Source: JAJRXR01 sp041402005
GTDB lineage: Bacteria; Planctomycetota; Phycisphaerae; Phycisphaerales; UBA1924
Assembly: GCA_041402005.1 (NCBI GenBank)
Contig: JAWKTB010000003.1
Span: forward strand, 186,001 to 250,000
Direction: 5' to 3'
Length of the DNA stretch: 64,000 nt
Shown here: piece after piece, positions 47,322 to 56,288 of the stretch
How the letters are laid out: the number at the start of each line of letters is the position of its first letter
How positions within the stretch are numbered: the stretch's first letter is position 1
Notes under the pieces: model-generated
The model's database searches: none
What the model was told of the DNA's origin: nothing
What the model saw: the letters and a program-made list of their open reading frames with translations, nothing else
Translations under genes and position numbers: made by a program

Positions 47322-48923
47322 TCAGGCGTCCGCCAGCGCCTTTCTGAGCGGGTCGAGTCGGCGCCCGAATCGCTGGTGGCGTCCGACGGAGCTGGTGTAG
47401 AGCGGGCGACGGACCTGGTGGATGCTCGCGGTCGAGACGGCGCGCTTCGACTCGTGGAAGGAGAGGATGGCGGGGTCCCAGTCGAGGCCCAGCGTGTTCA
47501 GGACGGGCGCGAGCGCCCCCGCCGGGTCGCTGACGAGGTCGCGGTAGCGCACGCGGACGATCTCGGGGGCGTCGAGGGCGTGCCAGGCGTCCATGAGCCG
47601 CTCCTGGTCCTGGTGGTAGCTCGCGAGCCAGTCGAGGCGGGCGGTGTAGGGGTGGGCGTCGGCGAAGTTCTGCGTGTAGCAGGAGAGGCAGGTATCGACG
47701 GGGTCGCGGACGCAGTGGACGATCTTGGCGCCGGGCAGGGCGCGGGCGATCAGGGGGAGGTACAGGAAGTTGTACGGCTGCTTGTCCGTGACGACGCGGG
47801 GACGGTCCTCGGCGTCGAGTCCGTAGGCCGCGCGCAGGCCCGACGCGATCTTCTCGAGCGCCTGGCCTCGGTAGAGCGCGGGGCGAACCGGGGTCGGGGC
47901 GTAGCGCTTCAGCGCCGGCGGTTCGAAGGCGCGGATCGCGCGTGAGACGTGGTTGGTCTCGCCCATGGGCGTGACGTCATCGAGCTGGGCGAGCATCTGC
48001 TCGTTCAGCGAGGTGCCCGAGCGCATCATGCCGACGATGAAGACCAGCCCGGAGGCGTCGGGCGTCCCGGGCTCGTTGGGCGCGGGATCGAGCTCGGACC
48101 ACGCCGCGATCATGCGGTCGATGAGGCGCGAGTGCGCTTCGGGGTCCCAGTCGGTGGCGTGCAGCTCGTTCATCCTCGTGAAGGCGTCGAACGCCTCGTC
48201 GTGGCGTTCGAGGTGCTCGAGCAGGCGTCCGATGTGGGACCACGCGGTCGTCAGCGCGTCGGTCGTGAGCTCGCCCGGCTCGTCGATGACGCGCCGCAGG
48301 GCGTCGATCGCGGTCTCGGGGTCCGCCGAGTGTGGCGAGGCGTTGGCGATCGTCGCGGCCAGGGAGTACCGCTGGGCATGGGTGAGGCGCTCGGGCCTCG
48401 TGTCCCGGGCGATCGATTCGAGGCGGGCGCCCGCCTCGTCGTGGCGCCCGAGGGAGGTGAGGGCGGCGACCGAGAGCAGGGCGCCCTCGAGGTTCTTGGG
48501 GTCGAGGGCGAGCGCGCGTTCGAGCTCCTGGAGCGCGTTCTCGAAGCGTCCGGCGTCCTGCAGGGCGCGGGCGAGGATCACGCGGCGAGAGGCGTTGGCC
48601 GGGGAGAGATCGACGGCCCGCGTGATCGACTCGATGGCCTCGTCGTGGCGCGACATCGCCGAGAGCGCCAGGCCCCGAAGCAGGGGCACGCGGTAGTCAC
48701 GCCTCGCGCGCGGGCCGACCTGCTCGAGCTCCAGGAGCGCGACGTCGGGCTGGCCGCGCGAGTAGGCGGCGGTCGCGGAGCGGATGACCTGATCGACGGG
48801 GGGGAGTGGCATGCTCGGGCGCGGATCCGCAACGAATGGATGCCGATCCTGGAGAACCGACGTCGGGGTGTGTGGTGGTCGGGCCGCCAAGGGGGGTCGG
48901 GCGGACGACGACGTGGTGTTCAT
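47322..48923 (-). CDS. TPR-repeat sulfotransferase
   Basis: 533 residues. N-terminal half: TPR repeats (LLRGLALSAMSRHDEAIES, ALQDAGRFENALQELERAL, IGRLLEHLERHDEAFDAF). C-terminal half: a sulfotransferase domain with PAPS loop FIVGMMRSGTSLNEQML and 3'-site CVRDPVDTCLSCYTQNF. The TPR-sulfotransferase architecture is widespread in bacteria, often acting on surface glycans or proteins. ATG 48923 overlaps the preceding stop as ATGA, which supports it; ATG 48812 is the alternative. Second sulfotransferase in the window. Confidence 0.85.
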   Translation of the reverse strand: MNTTSSSARPPLAARPPHTPTSVLQDRHPFVADPRPSMPLPPVDQVIRSATAAYSRGQPDVALLELEQVGPRARRDYRVPLLRGLALSAMSRHDEAIESITRAVDLSPANASRRVILARALQDAGRFENALQELERALALDPKNLEGALLSVAALTSLGRHDEAGARLESIARDTRPERLTHAQRYSLAATIANASPHSADPETAIDALRRVIDEPGELTTDALTTAWSHIGRLLEHLERHDEAFDAFTRMNELHATDWDPEAHSRLIDRMIAAWSELDPAPNEPGTPDASGLVFIVGMMRSGTSLNEQMLAQLDDVTPMGETNHVSRAIRAFEPPALKRYAPTPVRPALYRGQALEKIASGLRAAYGLDAEDRPRVVTDKQPYNFLYLPLIARALPGAKIVHCVRDPVDTCLSCYTQNFADAHPYTARLDWLASYHQDQERLMDAWHALDAPEIVRVRYRDLVSDPAGALAPVLNTLGLDWDPAILSFHESKRAVSTASIHQVRRPLYTSSVGRHQRFGRRLDPLRKALADA

Positions 48924-49588
48924 CGTACACGCGAAGGCGATGAGGACTCAAGGGGTGATCCACGTGGAAGATCACTCGATCGGCGCACGAGGAGCGTGCG
49001 CCCGCGGATCACGGCGAGGATCGCCACAAGTCCGAACTCCCACAACGCCATACGCCAGAGGATCGTGAACGTCTCGGCGCCCCAGAACACCGACCCCGCC
49101 CGCCACTGCACGTACACCGAGAGCATCAGCAGGATCGGCGAGAGGACGACCATGATCGAGACGGCGAGCCCGCGTCGGCGCCCGAAGCACCAGACGACGC
49201 CCGCGAGGCCGAGCACCCAGACCAGCCAAGCGCCGACGAGCAGTCCGCCCTCCCCGGTCCTGACGTACCACCCCGCGGGCGGATGGAAGTGCGGGTACTC
49301 GATCGCGTACATGAGTTGCCACACCCCGTTGGTGATCGGGACGGCGAACGGGGCCAGGAGCGTGAGACAGAGGACGCCGAGCGCGTGCGTGGCGTCGACG
49401 TCGACCTGGATCTCGCGTCGGCGCATCCCGCGAAGGGTCGAGCCGCACTCCGGGCAGGGGGCGTCGTCTGGCAGACCCTCGAGGTCGTAGCGGCACCGCC
49501 CGCATAAGCCGTCGGCGCTGTACCGGAACCGAGACCGGAACCGCACGGGCAACGCGAAGGCCAGGAGCAGCGCGAGCAGGTACTCCAT
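48920..49588 (-). CDS. Zinc-ribbon integral membrane protein
   Basis: 222 residues. A short N-terminal helix, then a zinc ribbon LCGRCRYDLEGLPDD-APCPECGS (two CxxC pairs), then four or more helices (VLCLTLLAPFAVPITNGVW, LVWVLGLAGVVWCF). This ribbon-plus-membrane design is frequent in planctomycetes and has no assigned role. A smaller relative lies at 56934-57290. Its stop overlaps the TPR-sulfotransferase start by 4 bases. Confidence 0.7.
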   Translation of the reverse strand: MEYLLALLLAFALPVRFRSRFRYSADGLCGRCRYDLEGLPDDAPCPECGSTLRGMRRREIQVDVDATHALGVLCLTLLAPFAVPITNGVWQLMYAIEYPHFHPPAGWYVRTGEGGLLVGAWLVWVLGLAGVVWCFGRRRGLAVSIMVVLSPILLMLSVYVQWRAGSVFWGAETFTILWRMALWEFGLVAILAVIRGRTLLVRRSSDLPRGSPLESSSPSRVR

Positions 49589-49645
49589 TCGCCGTCATCC
49601 GGTACGCCCGGGTTGGCGTCGTGTTCCAGCGGGCGCTCTCGGGCT

Positions 49646-50206
49646 TCACGTCGTTTTTGGTTTGGCGCCCGTCGAGAGCGTGACCGCGAAGACGACGACG
49701 CCGGCGACCACGCATGCGAAACCGACGACGCCCGACGCGCACCCGCCGACGAGCGTCACCATGACCGTGCCCATTAGGCCCGGGCCGACGTAGAAGACGC
49801 GCTGGGGGAAGTCGCCCTCGACCGAGATGCGGTATTCGCCGGGCGAGTCGGCGTTGAAGGTCGCGAGGCCGACGCGTTCGGTGGCGCCGCTCTCGGTCCG
49901 TGTGCCGGGGTCGGGCTTCCAGGGGATGGTCTCCCCGGAGTCCACACGGGTGACCGTGATGGCGGCGCCGTCCGGGAGCGAGGCGGATGACGAGTGCGTC
50001 ACGCCGTTGTACAAGCCCTGTATCTCGATGTCGATCTCGTATGTCCCAGCGTGCGCCGCGTCATAGACGACCTCGCCAGGGACGGCGAACTGGACGCCGG
50101 CGGAGGAACGCCCGACCGCGCGCACCATCAGGAACACGTTGACGCCCACGGCGATCGCGAGGCCGACGACGAAGAGCGCGACGCTGGTGATGATCCCCTT
50201 CTTCAT
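49646..50206 (-). CDS. Hypothetical membrane protein with two terminal helices
   Basis: 186 residues: an N-terminal helix (IITSVALFVVGLAIAVGV), a beta-rich middle (GEVVYDAAHAGTYEIDIEI, GEYRISVEGDFPQRVFYVG), and a C-terminal helix (GVVGFACVVAGVVVFAVTL). The middle looks like an immunoglobulin or CARDB-type beta sandwich facing the periplasm. ATG 50206 is chosen; the longer frame is antisense noise. It is 11 bases downstream of the beta-lactamase-fold gene on the same strand, suggesting co-expression. Confidence 0.6.
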   Translation of the reverse strand: MKKGIITSVALFVVGLAIAVGVNVFLMVRAVGRSSAGVQFAVPGEVVYDAAHAGTYEIDIEIQGLYNGVTHSSSASLPDGAAITVTRVDSGETIPWKPDPGTRTESGATERVGLATFNADSPGEYRISVEGDFPQRVFYVGPGLMGTVMVTLVGGCASGVVGFACVVAGVVVFAVTLSTGAKPKTT

Positions 50207-50217
50207 CCCCACACCTC

Positions 50218-50949
50218 TTAGAACGGTCGCTTGGTCGGGTTCACCACCATGTTGTCGCGCCCGAGCACGAGCAGGTCGGCGATCTCGACCGCCTCGGCGA
50301 GGCTCTCGCGCGCCTGGGCGACGTCGGCGGCGTGCTTGGGCGCCTTGCCCTGCTCCAGGTGCTCGATCGTCGGGATCGCGTCGCCACAGATCAGCACGTC
50401 GCCCAACGGACGCGGGATCAAGACGCCCGTCAGCCCGGGCGTCACGCCCGGCAGGGGGAACAGGTCGACGCCCGGGGCGAGCGAGTCGGGGGCGGGGCGG
50501 CAGCGGTGCAGGATCGCGGCGTCTCGCTCGAGCACCTGGAGCATCGTCCGCTGGTCCTCGTGCAGGTCCTCTCCCGCGGCGTCCGCGGCGCGGGCGCTCT
50601 CGCCCAGGCGGCGCAGGCTCTCGGCGATCGGCACGCCGACCGTCTCCCGCTCGCGCTCCGCGATCAGCCACTCCGCCTGCTCGAACGCCTCGAGGCCCCG
50701 GCGGGTCTCGGGGTGGAAGCTCGTCAGGAAGACGTGGGTGATCTGGGCAGGCGTCAGGCCCGTGCGCTCCTCCAGGCGGGCGATGACCGCCGGCGCGGGC
50801 AGGCCCGGGTCGATCAGGATCCGCCGGTCGCCCACGCTCACGAGGGTGGTGGTGGCGTGCCCCGTGCGCAAACCCGGGCGCTCGCCCCGCAGGGGGTGGG
50901 CGCTCATGGCGCCGATGGAGATGACGCGGACTTCCGGGACGTTGGACAC
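50218..50949 (-). CDS. Metallo-beta-lactamase-fold protein with lost metal ligands
   Basis: 243 residues of MBL-fold layout: TTTLVSVGDRRILIDPG strand pair, THVFLTSFHPETRRGLEAF at the place of the HxHxDH motif, GVLIPRPLGDVLICGDAIP later. In the canonical motif THxHxDH, here TSFHPET, the first His, the Asp and the last His are all replaced, so ordinary two-zinc catalysis is unlikely. It could be a non-catalytic relative or use another metal site. Probably co-transcribed with the following membrane-protein gene. Confidence 0.65.
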   Translation of the reverse strand: MSNVPEVRVISIGAMSAHPLRGERPGLRTGHATTTLVSVGDRRILIDPGLPAPAVIARLEERTGLTPAQITHVFLTSFHPETRRGLEAFEQAEWLIAERERETVGVPIAESLRRLGESARAADAAGEDLHEDQRTMLQVLERDAAILHRCRPAPDSLAPGVDLFPLPGVTPGLTGVLIPRPLGDVLICGDAIPTIEHLEQGKAPKHAADVAQARESLAEAVEIADLLVLGRDNMVVNPTKRPF

Positions 50950-51454
50950 GCGTAGACCTCGTGACTCTCGGACGCGGCTGTCGTCGCCGGGGGCCCCACG
51001 AGGGGCGAGCTTGGGCGCACAGACGTCACAGACGATACAGCCCGACTCCCGGAGATCGCCCCGGGGGGCAGTTCACAGGCCCCGGGCGGGAGTGATGGCA
51101 CAGTCAGGGGTGATGTCCCACTCAGCGGGTGGATCAGCCTCGGAGTGAGAGGGCCAGGGCGCGAGCGACGGCGTGCCCGGGCTACGACAAGGCATCCCCT
51201 GCGAGCCCCGTGCCGACCGACCCCTCGGCACGGGGCATTTTCATGCGCCGAGCGTCCCCGGCCTCAGGGAGCGGGGTGAGCGTGAAGATCCCGCGAAAGC
51301 TGGATCGAGCGGGGGCAAGCGGTGGAAAACTGGTGGGTGGAAGCGGATAAACTGCCGTGCAGCCGCAGGATGCGGCGGCCGCGGGGACGGACGCACCCCG
51401 GGGTCGTGCGGCTGCGTTTCGCCCTCGGCCCCCACATTCCGGAGCTTGCTGACC
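50950..51454. other. 505-bp gap with orphan terminator
   Basis: No convincing protein frame. The stretch lies between two divergent genes. A strong hairpin terminator sits at 51205-51241 on the plus strand with no gene upstream of it on that strand, so something short may be transcribed here, or the hairpin may attenuate the glycosyltransferase gene. I looked for SRP RNA, RNase P, tmRNA and common riboswitch motifs and saw none. Confidence 0.5.
51205..51241 (+). terminator. Orphan intrinsic terminator
   Basis: A perfect 12-bp stem (GCCCCGTGCCGA and TCGGCACGGGGC) with an 8-base loop, followed by ATTTTC. It lies about 215 bases before the glycosyltransferase ATG. No upstream plus-strand gene explains it: it ends an unseen short RNA or works as a leader attenuator. 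Confidence 0.7.
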
Positions 51455-54064
51455 ATGGTCAGAGCGGTCCAGGGCACGGACGCCGGGGACATCCAAGATC
51501 AGTCTGTCGGTGACACCGCCAATGTGGTGACGCGGCTCGATGCGCACGTGCACTCGAGCGCGTCGGACAAGCCGGTGATGGCGGCGGCCGGGTGGATCAA
51601 CGCGCCCGAGTGCTACACCGAGCCCGAGCGCGTCTACGACATGGCGATGGCCCGGGGGATGGACCTGGTCACCATCACCGACCACGACACGATCCGCGGC
51701 GCGATGACGCTCGTCGAGCGCGGGTTCGAGCGCTTCATCGTCGGGCAGGAGGTCAGCGTCCGCTTCCCCGAGGACCGGTGCCTGCTGCATGTCTTGGTGT
51801 GGGGGATCACGCCCCACCAGGACGAGCGGCTGACGCGGATGGGGCTGCGGGAGGACGTCTACAAGTTCGCGGCGTGGCTCCGGGACGAGAACCTGGCGCA
51901 CGCGGTGGCGCACCCGTTGTACGTCCAGAACGGGCGCCTGACCCGCTGGCACATCGAGCGGGCGGCGCTGCTGTTCAAGGGGTTCGAGACGCTCAACGGC
52001 GCCCACTCGGAGCGACAGAGCAAGGCCCTGGAGCGTGTGCTGGCGACGATGAACGCCGGCTCGATCCACCGCCTCGTCAGTGCGCACAGGCTTGAACCTC
52101 TGTGGCCCCGTGTCTGGGAAAAGGCGCGGACCGGGGGCTCCGACGATCACGGGGCGCTCAACATCGGGCGCACGTGGACGCAGGTGCGTGGCGATCACAC
52201 GATCCACGACGGACGCGAGTTCTTCCGGCGCGTGATGAGCGCCCAGAGTGAGTCGGGGGGAGACGGGGGGCACTCGGCGCTCTTGGCGCACCAGATCACG
52301 ACGGTGGGGGCGCAGTACTACGCGGAGCGGATGTACAAGAAGCGATCGCCGACGGGGCGGTACATCTCGGCGAAGCTGCTGAAGTTCGCGGGGGTGCCGG
52401 TCAAGGCGCCGAGCAAGAAGCGCGTCGCGGCGCACAAGGCGGCGCAGTCGGTCTGGCTCCACAAGAAGAGCCGGGCGGGGGGCCTGCCGATCGTGCGGGC
52501 GCTGCAGGACGAGATCGGGGGCGTGCTGGAGCGTCACCCGGAAGTCAAGGGGCGCCTCGACCCCGAGGCGTGGCCCGACGGGTCGGCGCTGTCCGAGCAC
52601 GAGCGGATGGCGGAGTTCGCGGAGGACTTGATCTTGGCCCTGAGCCGTGCGATGGAGCCGGGGCTGGTCAAGTCGATGGGCAGGCGCGACCCGGGCAAGC
52701 TCGGGGCGCACCTGAGCAGCTACATGATCCTGCACGCGGCCCAGCTGCCGTATCTTTTCAGCCTGTTCCACCAGAACAAGGAACGCCCGTTCCTGCGTCG
52801 TCTCGAGCGAGAGACGGGGGCGTCGGGCGGGGATCGGGGCGGTGCGATGAAGGTGATGCTGTTCACGGACACGCTCGCGGACGTCAACGGCGTGTCGCGG
52901 TTCATCCAGAACGCGGCCCAGCGGGCGCGCGAGACCGGGCGCGAGCTGGAGGTCGTGACCTCGACGCGGATGAACTGCCCCGAGGCGTCCAACATCCGCA
53001 ACTTCGCGCCGATCTTCGCGACCAAGATGCCGAGGTACGAGAACCTGGAGCTGGCGCTGCCTCCCTTGCTCGCGATGCTTCGGCACGCGGACCGGGAGCA
53101 GCCCGACGCGATCCACGTGTCCACCCCCGGGCCCGTCGGGATGGTCGGGTGGCTGGCGGCGCGCATGCTGCGGGCGCCAGTGCTGGGGGTGTACCACACG
53201 GACTTCCCGGCGTACATCGATCAGTTGTTTGACGACCACGCCCTGACCGAGACGAGCAAATGGTTCATGCGGGCGTTCTACAAGCGCTTCGCGTCGATCT
53301 TCACGCGCAGCGCCGACTACGCCCAGTCGCTCGAGGCGCTGGGCATGGCCCGCGAGCAGCTCGTCCGCCTGCGTCCCGGCTTCGACAACCAGCGGTTCCA
53401 CACGCGGTACCGGGACCTCGACGTCTGGGAGCGGCTGGGCAGCTCCCGCGAGACGGTCAAGGTCCTCTCGTGCGGGCGCGTGAGCGTCGAGAAGAACCTG
53501 CCCATGCTCGCGGCGATGTGGAAGACGATCGAGGCCAGGTGCGCCGAGCGGGGCGTCGAGGCGGAGCTGATCGTCGTCGGCGACGGGCCCTACCGCGAGC
53601 GGATGAGCAAGGAGCTCAAGGGGCGTCGGGTCAACTTCGTGGGCTTCCGGTACGGCGACGAGCTGGCGACGATCTACGCCTCCAGCGACCTGTTCGTCTT
53701 CCCCTCGACGACCGACACCCTGGGCCAGGTCGTCATGGAGAGCCAGGCCTCGGGCCTGCCCGTCCTGGTCAGCGACAAGGGCGGGCCCAAGGAGGTCGTG
53801 CGCGACGGCGAGACCGGGTTCGTCCTGCCCTCGGAGAACCCCGGGGCGTGGATCGAGCGGGTCGTCGAGCTCGCGTGCGACGCCCAGCGCCGACGGGCGA
53901 TGGGCGAGGCGGGTCGGGCCTTCATGGAGCACTTTGGCATGGAGGCCTCGTTCGAGCACTTCTGGAGCGTGCACGAGCAGGCGGTCCGCGACGCGGCAGA
54001 CGAGGCGCCTGAGGCGGGCGCCGGCTCATCCCGCCTCGCAGCCCACGAGGCGGCGGCGGTCTGA
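51455..54064 (+). CDS. PHP hydrolase domain fused to a GT4 glycosyltransferase
   Basis: 869 residues. Residues 1-330: a PHP domain with the metal motifs RLDAHVHSSASDK, VTITDHDTIRGA and TGGSDDHGALN. From about 465: a GT4 family transferase, MKVMLFTDTLADVNGVSRF at its start, HVSTPGPVGMVGWLAARML, and the donor-site segment DTLGQVVMESQASGLPVLV. GT4 enzymes of this type use nucleotide sugars to make mannosyl- or glycosyl-lipids. A PHP phosphoesterase in the same chain may remove a phosphate from the product or donor. ATG 51455 is the only start near a GGAG. The histone-like gene is convergent downstream. Confidence 0.85.
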   Translation: MVRAVQGTDAGDIQDQSVGDTANVVTRLDAHVHSSASDKPVMAAAGWINAPECYTEPERVYDMAMARGMDLVTITDHDTIRGAMTLVERGFERFIVGQEVSVRFPEDRCLLHVLVWGITPHQDERLTRMGLREDVYKFAAWLRDENLAHAVAHPLYVQNGRLTRWHIERAALLFKGFETLNGAHSERQSKALERVLATMNAGSIHRLVSAHRLEPLWPRVWEKARTGGSDDHGALNIGRTWTQVRGDHTIHDGREFFRRVMSAQSESGGDGGHSALLAHQITTVGAQYYAERMYKKRSPTGRYISAKLLKFAGVPVKAPSKKRVAAHKAAQSVWLHKKSRAGGLPIVRALQDEIGGVLERHPEVKGRLDPEAWPDGSALSEHERMAEFAEDLILALSRAMEPGLVKSMGRRDPGKLGAHLSSYMILHAAQLPYLFSLFHQNKERPFLRRLERETGASGGDRGGAMKVMLFTDTLADVNGVSRFIQNAAQRARETGRELEVVTSTRMNCPEASNIRNFAPIFATKMPRYENLELALPPLLAMLRHADREQPDAIHVSTPGPVGMVGWLAARMLRAPVLGVYHTDFPAYIDQLFDDHALTETSKWFMRAFYKRFASIFTRSADYAQSLEALGMAREQLVRLRPGFDNQRFHTRYRDLDVWERLGSSRETVKVLSCGRVSVEKNLPMLAAMWKTIEARCAERGVEAELIVVGDGPYRERMSKELKGRRVNFVGFRYGDELATIYASSDLFVFPSTTDTLGQVVMESQASGLPVLVSDKGGPKEVVRDGETGFVLPSENPGAWIERVVELACDAQRRRAMGEAGRAFMEHFGMEASFEHFWSVHEQAVRDAADEAPEAGAGSSRLAAHEAAAV

Positions 54065-54091
54065 AGGCGACGGTGTGAGATGAGCGCGACG

Positions 54092-54119
54092 AAAAGCCCC
54101 GGGACTCGAGCCCCGGGGC
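54092..54119 (-). terminator. Intrinsic terminator of the histone-like gene
   Basis: An 8-bp perfect stem (GCCCCGGG and CCCGGGGC, loop 8) with TTTT following on the minus strand, 27 bases after the stop of the histone-like gene. On the plus strand the same hairpin lies 31 bases after the glycosyltransferase stop but lacks a T-run. Confidence 0.8.
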
Positions 54120-54145
54120 CTTCCTGATTGTTCGTGATGGCCAGC

Positions 54146-54613
54146 TCAGGCGGCCTTGCGGACCGTCTTGCGGGTGTTCGTCGTGCCGATGCGGCGGACG
54201 ACGTTGCGGTTGCTGGTCTTGCGGGCCGGGCTCGTCTTGCGGGCCTTGGTCGTCCGCGTGGTGTTGCTCTTGCGGGCCGGGCTCTTGCGGGCGCCGGTCT
54301 TGGTGGTGGACTTGCGGGCGGTCTTGCGGCCGGGGGTCCGCTTGGCGGTCGTGCGCTTGGCGGTGGAGGTCTTGCGGCGCTTGACGTTGGTCCGCTTGCG
54401 GGCGACCGGCTTGCGGGTCTTGTTCTTGCGGGCGGTGGTGGACTTGCGCTTGGAGTTGGTGGTGGACTTGCGCTTGGCGGTGGTGGAGGTCTTGCGGGGC
54501 TTGCGGGTGGTCTTGGAGGCGGTCTTGCGGCCCTTGGTGGTGGACTTGCGGGCGCCGCTCTTGCGGGCCGGGGTTCGCTTGGTCTTGCTGTGGGATTTGG
54601 TCCTGGTCGGCAT
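54146..54613 (-). CDS. Lys/Arg-rich histone H1-like protein
   Basis: 155 residues composed largely of Lys, Arg, Thr, Ser and Ala in loose repeats such as KRKSTT, ARKS and RKTS, resembling AlgP/Hc1-type bacterial histone H1-like proteins that compact DNA. There is no folded domain. Start ATG 54613 has GGAG eight bases ahead. The repeats are near-perfect at DNA level in places (tggtggacttgcg), so the length is likely to vary between strains. Followed by a strong terminator. Confidence 0.8.
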   Translation of the reverse strand: MPTRTKSHSKTKRTPARKSGARKSTTKGRKTASKTTRKPRKTSTTAKRKSTTNSKRKSTTARKNKTRKPVARKRTNVKRRKTSTAKRTTAKRTPGRKTARKSTTKTGARKSPARKSNTTRTTKARKTSPARKTSNRNVVRRIGTTNTRKTVRKAA

Positions 54614-54848
54614 TGCTGTTTCTCCGTCGTTGGGGATGGTGTTCTCCCCACTTCCGAGACGGGGAGAGGTCATATCGCCCGCCCGAATCGACCGAAAACG
54701 TCCTCGGGATCAATTTCTGACGTTGAATTCCTGAGGTGGGGCACAAGGGAGGGCGCCCGCGAGCCGAGCGCGGGGCGTCGTCCGAGCGGGCGGATGGGGG
54801 CAATGATTCGTCTCGCCGCGCGGGTGGCGAACGGGAGATGGGAAGGCG

Positions 54849-56273
54849 ATGTCGAAGGGCGCAGAGGACAAAAAGCCGCGGAGCACGGGCGGATCCGGGG
54901 GCGTCGGCGCCTGGAGCCCCGACTCCTGGCGGGGGCGCCTGGACCCGCAACAGGTGCGCTACACCGACCGCGAGGCGGTGGATCGGGCGGCTTCGAAGCT
55001 CGCCTCGCTTCCCCCACTCGTCACAAGCTGGGAAGTTGAAAGATTGAGGTCCGAAATCGCGCAGGCCCAGCTCGGGCGACGGTTCATCCTGCAGGGGGGG
55101 GACTGCGCCGAGACCCTGGACGACTGCCGAGCGGACCGGATCGCGAGCAAGCTGAAGATCCTCCTGCAGATGTCCCTGGTGCTGGTGCATGGGCTCAAGC
55201 GCCCGGTGACGCGGGTCGGACGGTTCGCGGGCCAGTACGCCAAGCCCCGGTCGAGCCCGACCGAGACGCGTGAGGTGGGCGGGGCGGCGGTGACGCTGCC
55301 CAGCTATTTCGGGGACCTGGTCAACGAGGCCGCCTTCGAGGCGGGGGCCAGGGAGCCCAACCCGCACCTGATGGTGCGCGGGTACCAGCACGCGGCGATG
55401 ACGCTGAACTTCATCCGGTCGCTGCTCGAGGGCGGGTTCGCCGACCTGCACCACCCGGAGTACTGGGACCTGTCGTTCTTCGAGCACGCGGACCTTCGCC
55501 CCGAGCGGCGCGCGCAGTACCTGCGGATGTCCGACACGCTCGCCGACGGGCTGCGGTTCATGGAGGCGCTGGGCGAGAAGAGCGTCGAGGACCTCACGCG
55601 CGTCGAGTTCTACACGAGTCACGAGGGGTTGAATCTCATTTATGAGTCGGCCCAGACGCGGCGCGTGCCCAGGCGAGACGGGTGGTGGGACCTCACGGCG
55701 CACCTGCCCTGGATCGGCGAGCGCACGCGGGCGCTGGGCGGCGCGCACGTCGAGTTCTTCCGGGGGATCGAGAACCCGGTCGGCGTGAAGATCGGCGCGG
55801 GCATCTCGGGCGACGAGCTGATCGCGCTGCTCGACGCGCTCAACCCGTCGGACGCGCCGGGCAAGATCGTGCTGATCGCGCGGATGGGCGCGGAGAAGGT
55901 GGCGGGGGCGCTGGCGCCCCTGCTCGAGCGCGTCACGCGCGAGGGGCGGACGGTGCTGTGGATGTGCGACCCGATGCACGGCAACGGGATCACGACCAAG
56001 GACGGCGTCAAGACACGCTCGTTTGACGCGATCCTCGCCGAGCTCGAGCGGTCGGTCGAGGTGCACCAGGGGGCGGGGACGGTCCTGGGCGGGGTCCACT
56101 TCGAGCTGACCGGTGAGGACGTGACCGAGTGCGTGGGGGGGGCGGCGGGGGTGCGCGAGGAGGACCTGGGGCTGAACTACGCCTCGCCCTGCGACCCGCG
56201 TCTGAACTACGCCCAGAGCCTGGAACTGGCCTTTTTGCTCGCCGGGGCGCTCGGCGGGTCGTCGCGGGCGTGA
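54849..56273 (+). CDS. Class II DAHP synthase
   Basis: First enzyme of the shikimate pathway, joining phosphoenolpyruvate and erythrose 4-phosphate. Class II (plant/Mycobacterium-type): WSPDSWRGRLDPQQVRY near the start, RRFILQGGDCAETLDD, RVGRFAGQYAKPRSSP, TSHEGLNLIYESA and WMCDPMHGNG. 474 residues, normal length for the class, with a 20-residue charged leader. GGGAAGG precedes the ATG. No other aro gene is adjacent. Confidence 0.92.
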   Translation: MSKGAEDKKPRSTGGSGGVGAWSPDSWRGRLDPQQVRYTDREAVDRAASKLASLPPLVTSWEVERLRSEIAQAQLGRRFILQGGDCAETLDDCRADRIASKLKILLQMSLVLVHGLKRPVTRVGRFAGQYAKPRSSPTETREVGGAAVTLPSYFGDLVNEAAFEAGAREPNPHLMVRGYQHAAMTLNFIRSLLEGGFADLHHPEYWDLSFFEHADLRPERRAQYLRMSDTLADGLRFMEALGEKSVEDLTRVEFYTSHEGLNLIYESAQTRRVPRRDGWWDLTAHLPWIGERTRALGGAHVEFFRGIENPVGVKIGAGISGDELIALLDALNPSDAPGKIVLIARMGAEKVAGALAPLLERVTREGRTVLWMCDPMHGNGITTKDGVKTRSFDAILAELERSVEVHQGAGTVLGGVHFELTGEDVTECVGGAAGVREEDLGLNYASPCDPRLNYAQSLELAFLLAGALGGSSRA

Positions 56274-56288
56274 AGATCCCTTCAGTCA

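Noticed and set aside
51182..53974. 930-residue minus-strand frame
   Set aside because: Antisense to the PHP-glycosyltransferase gene, which has full family motifs on the plus strand.
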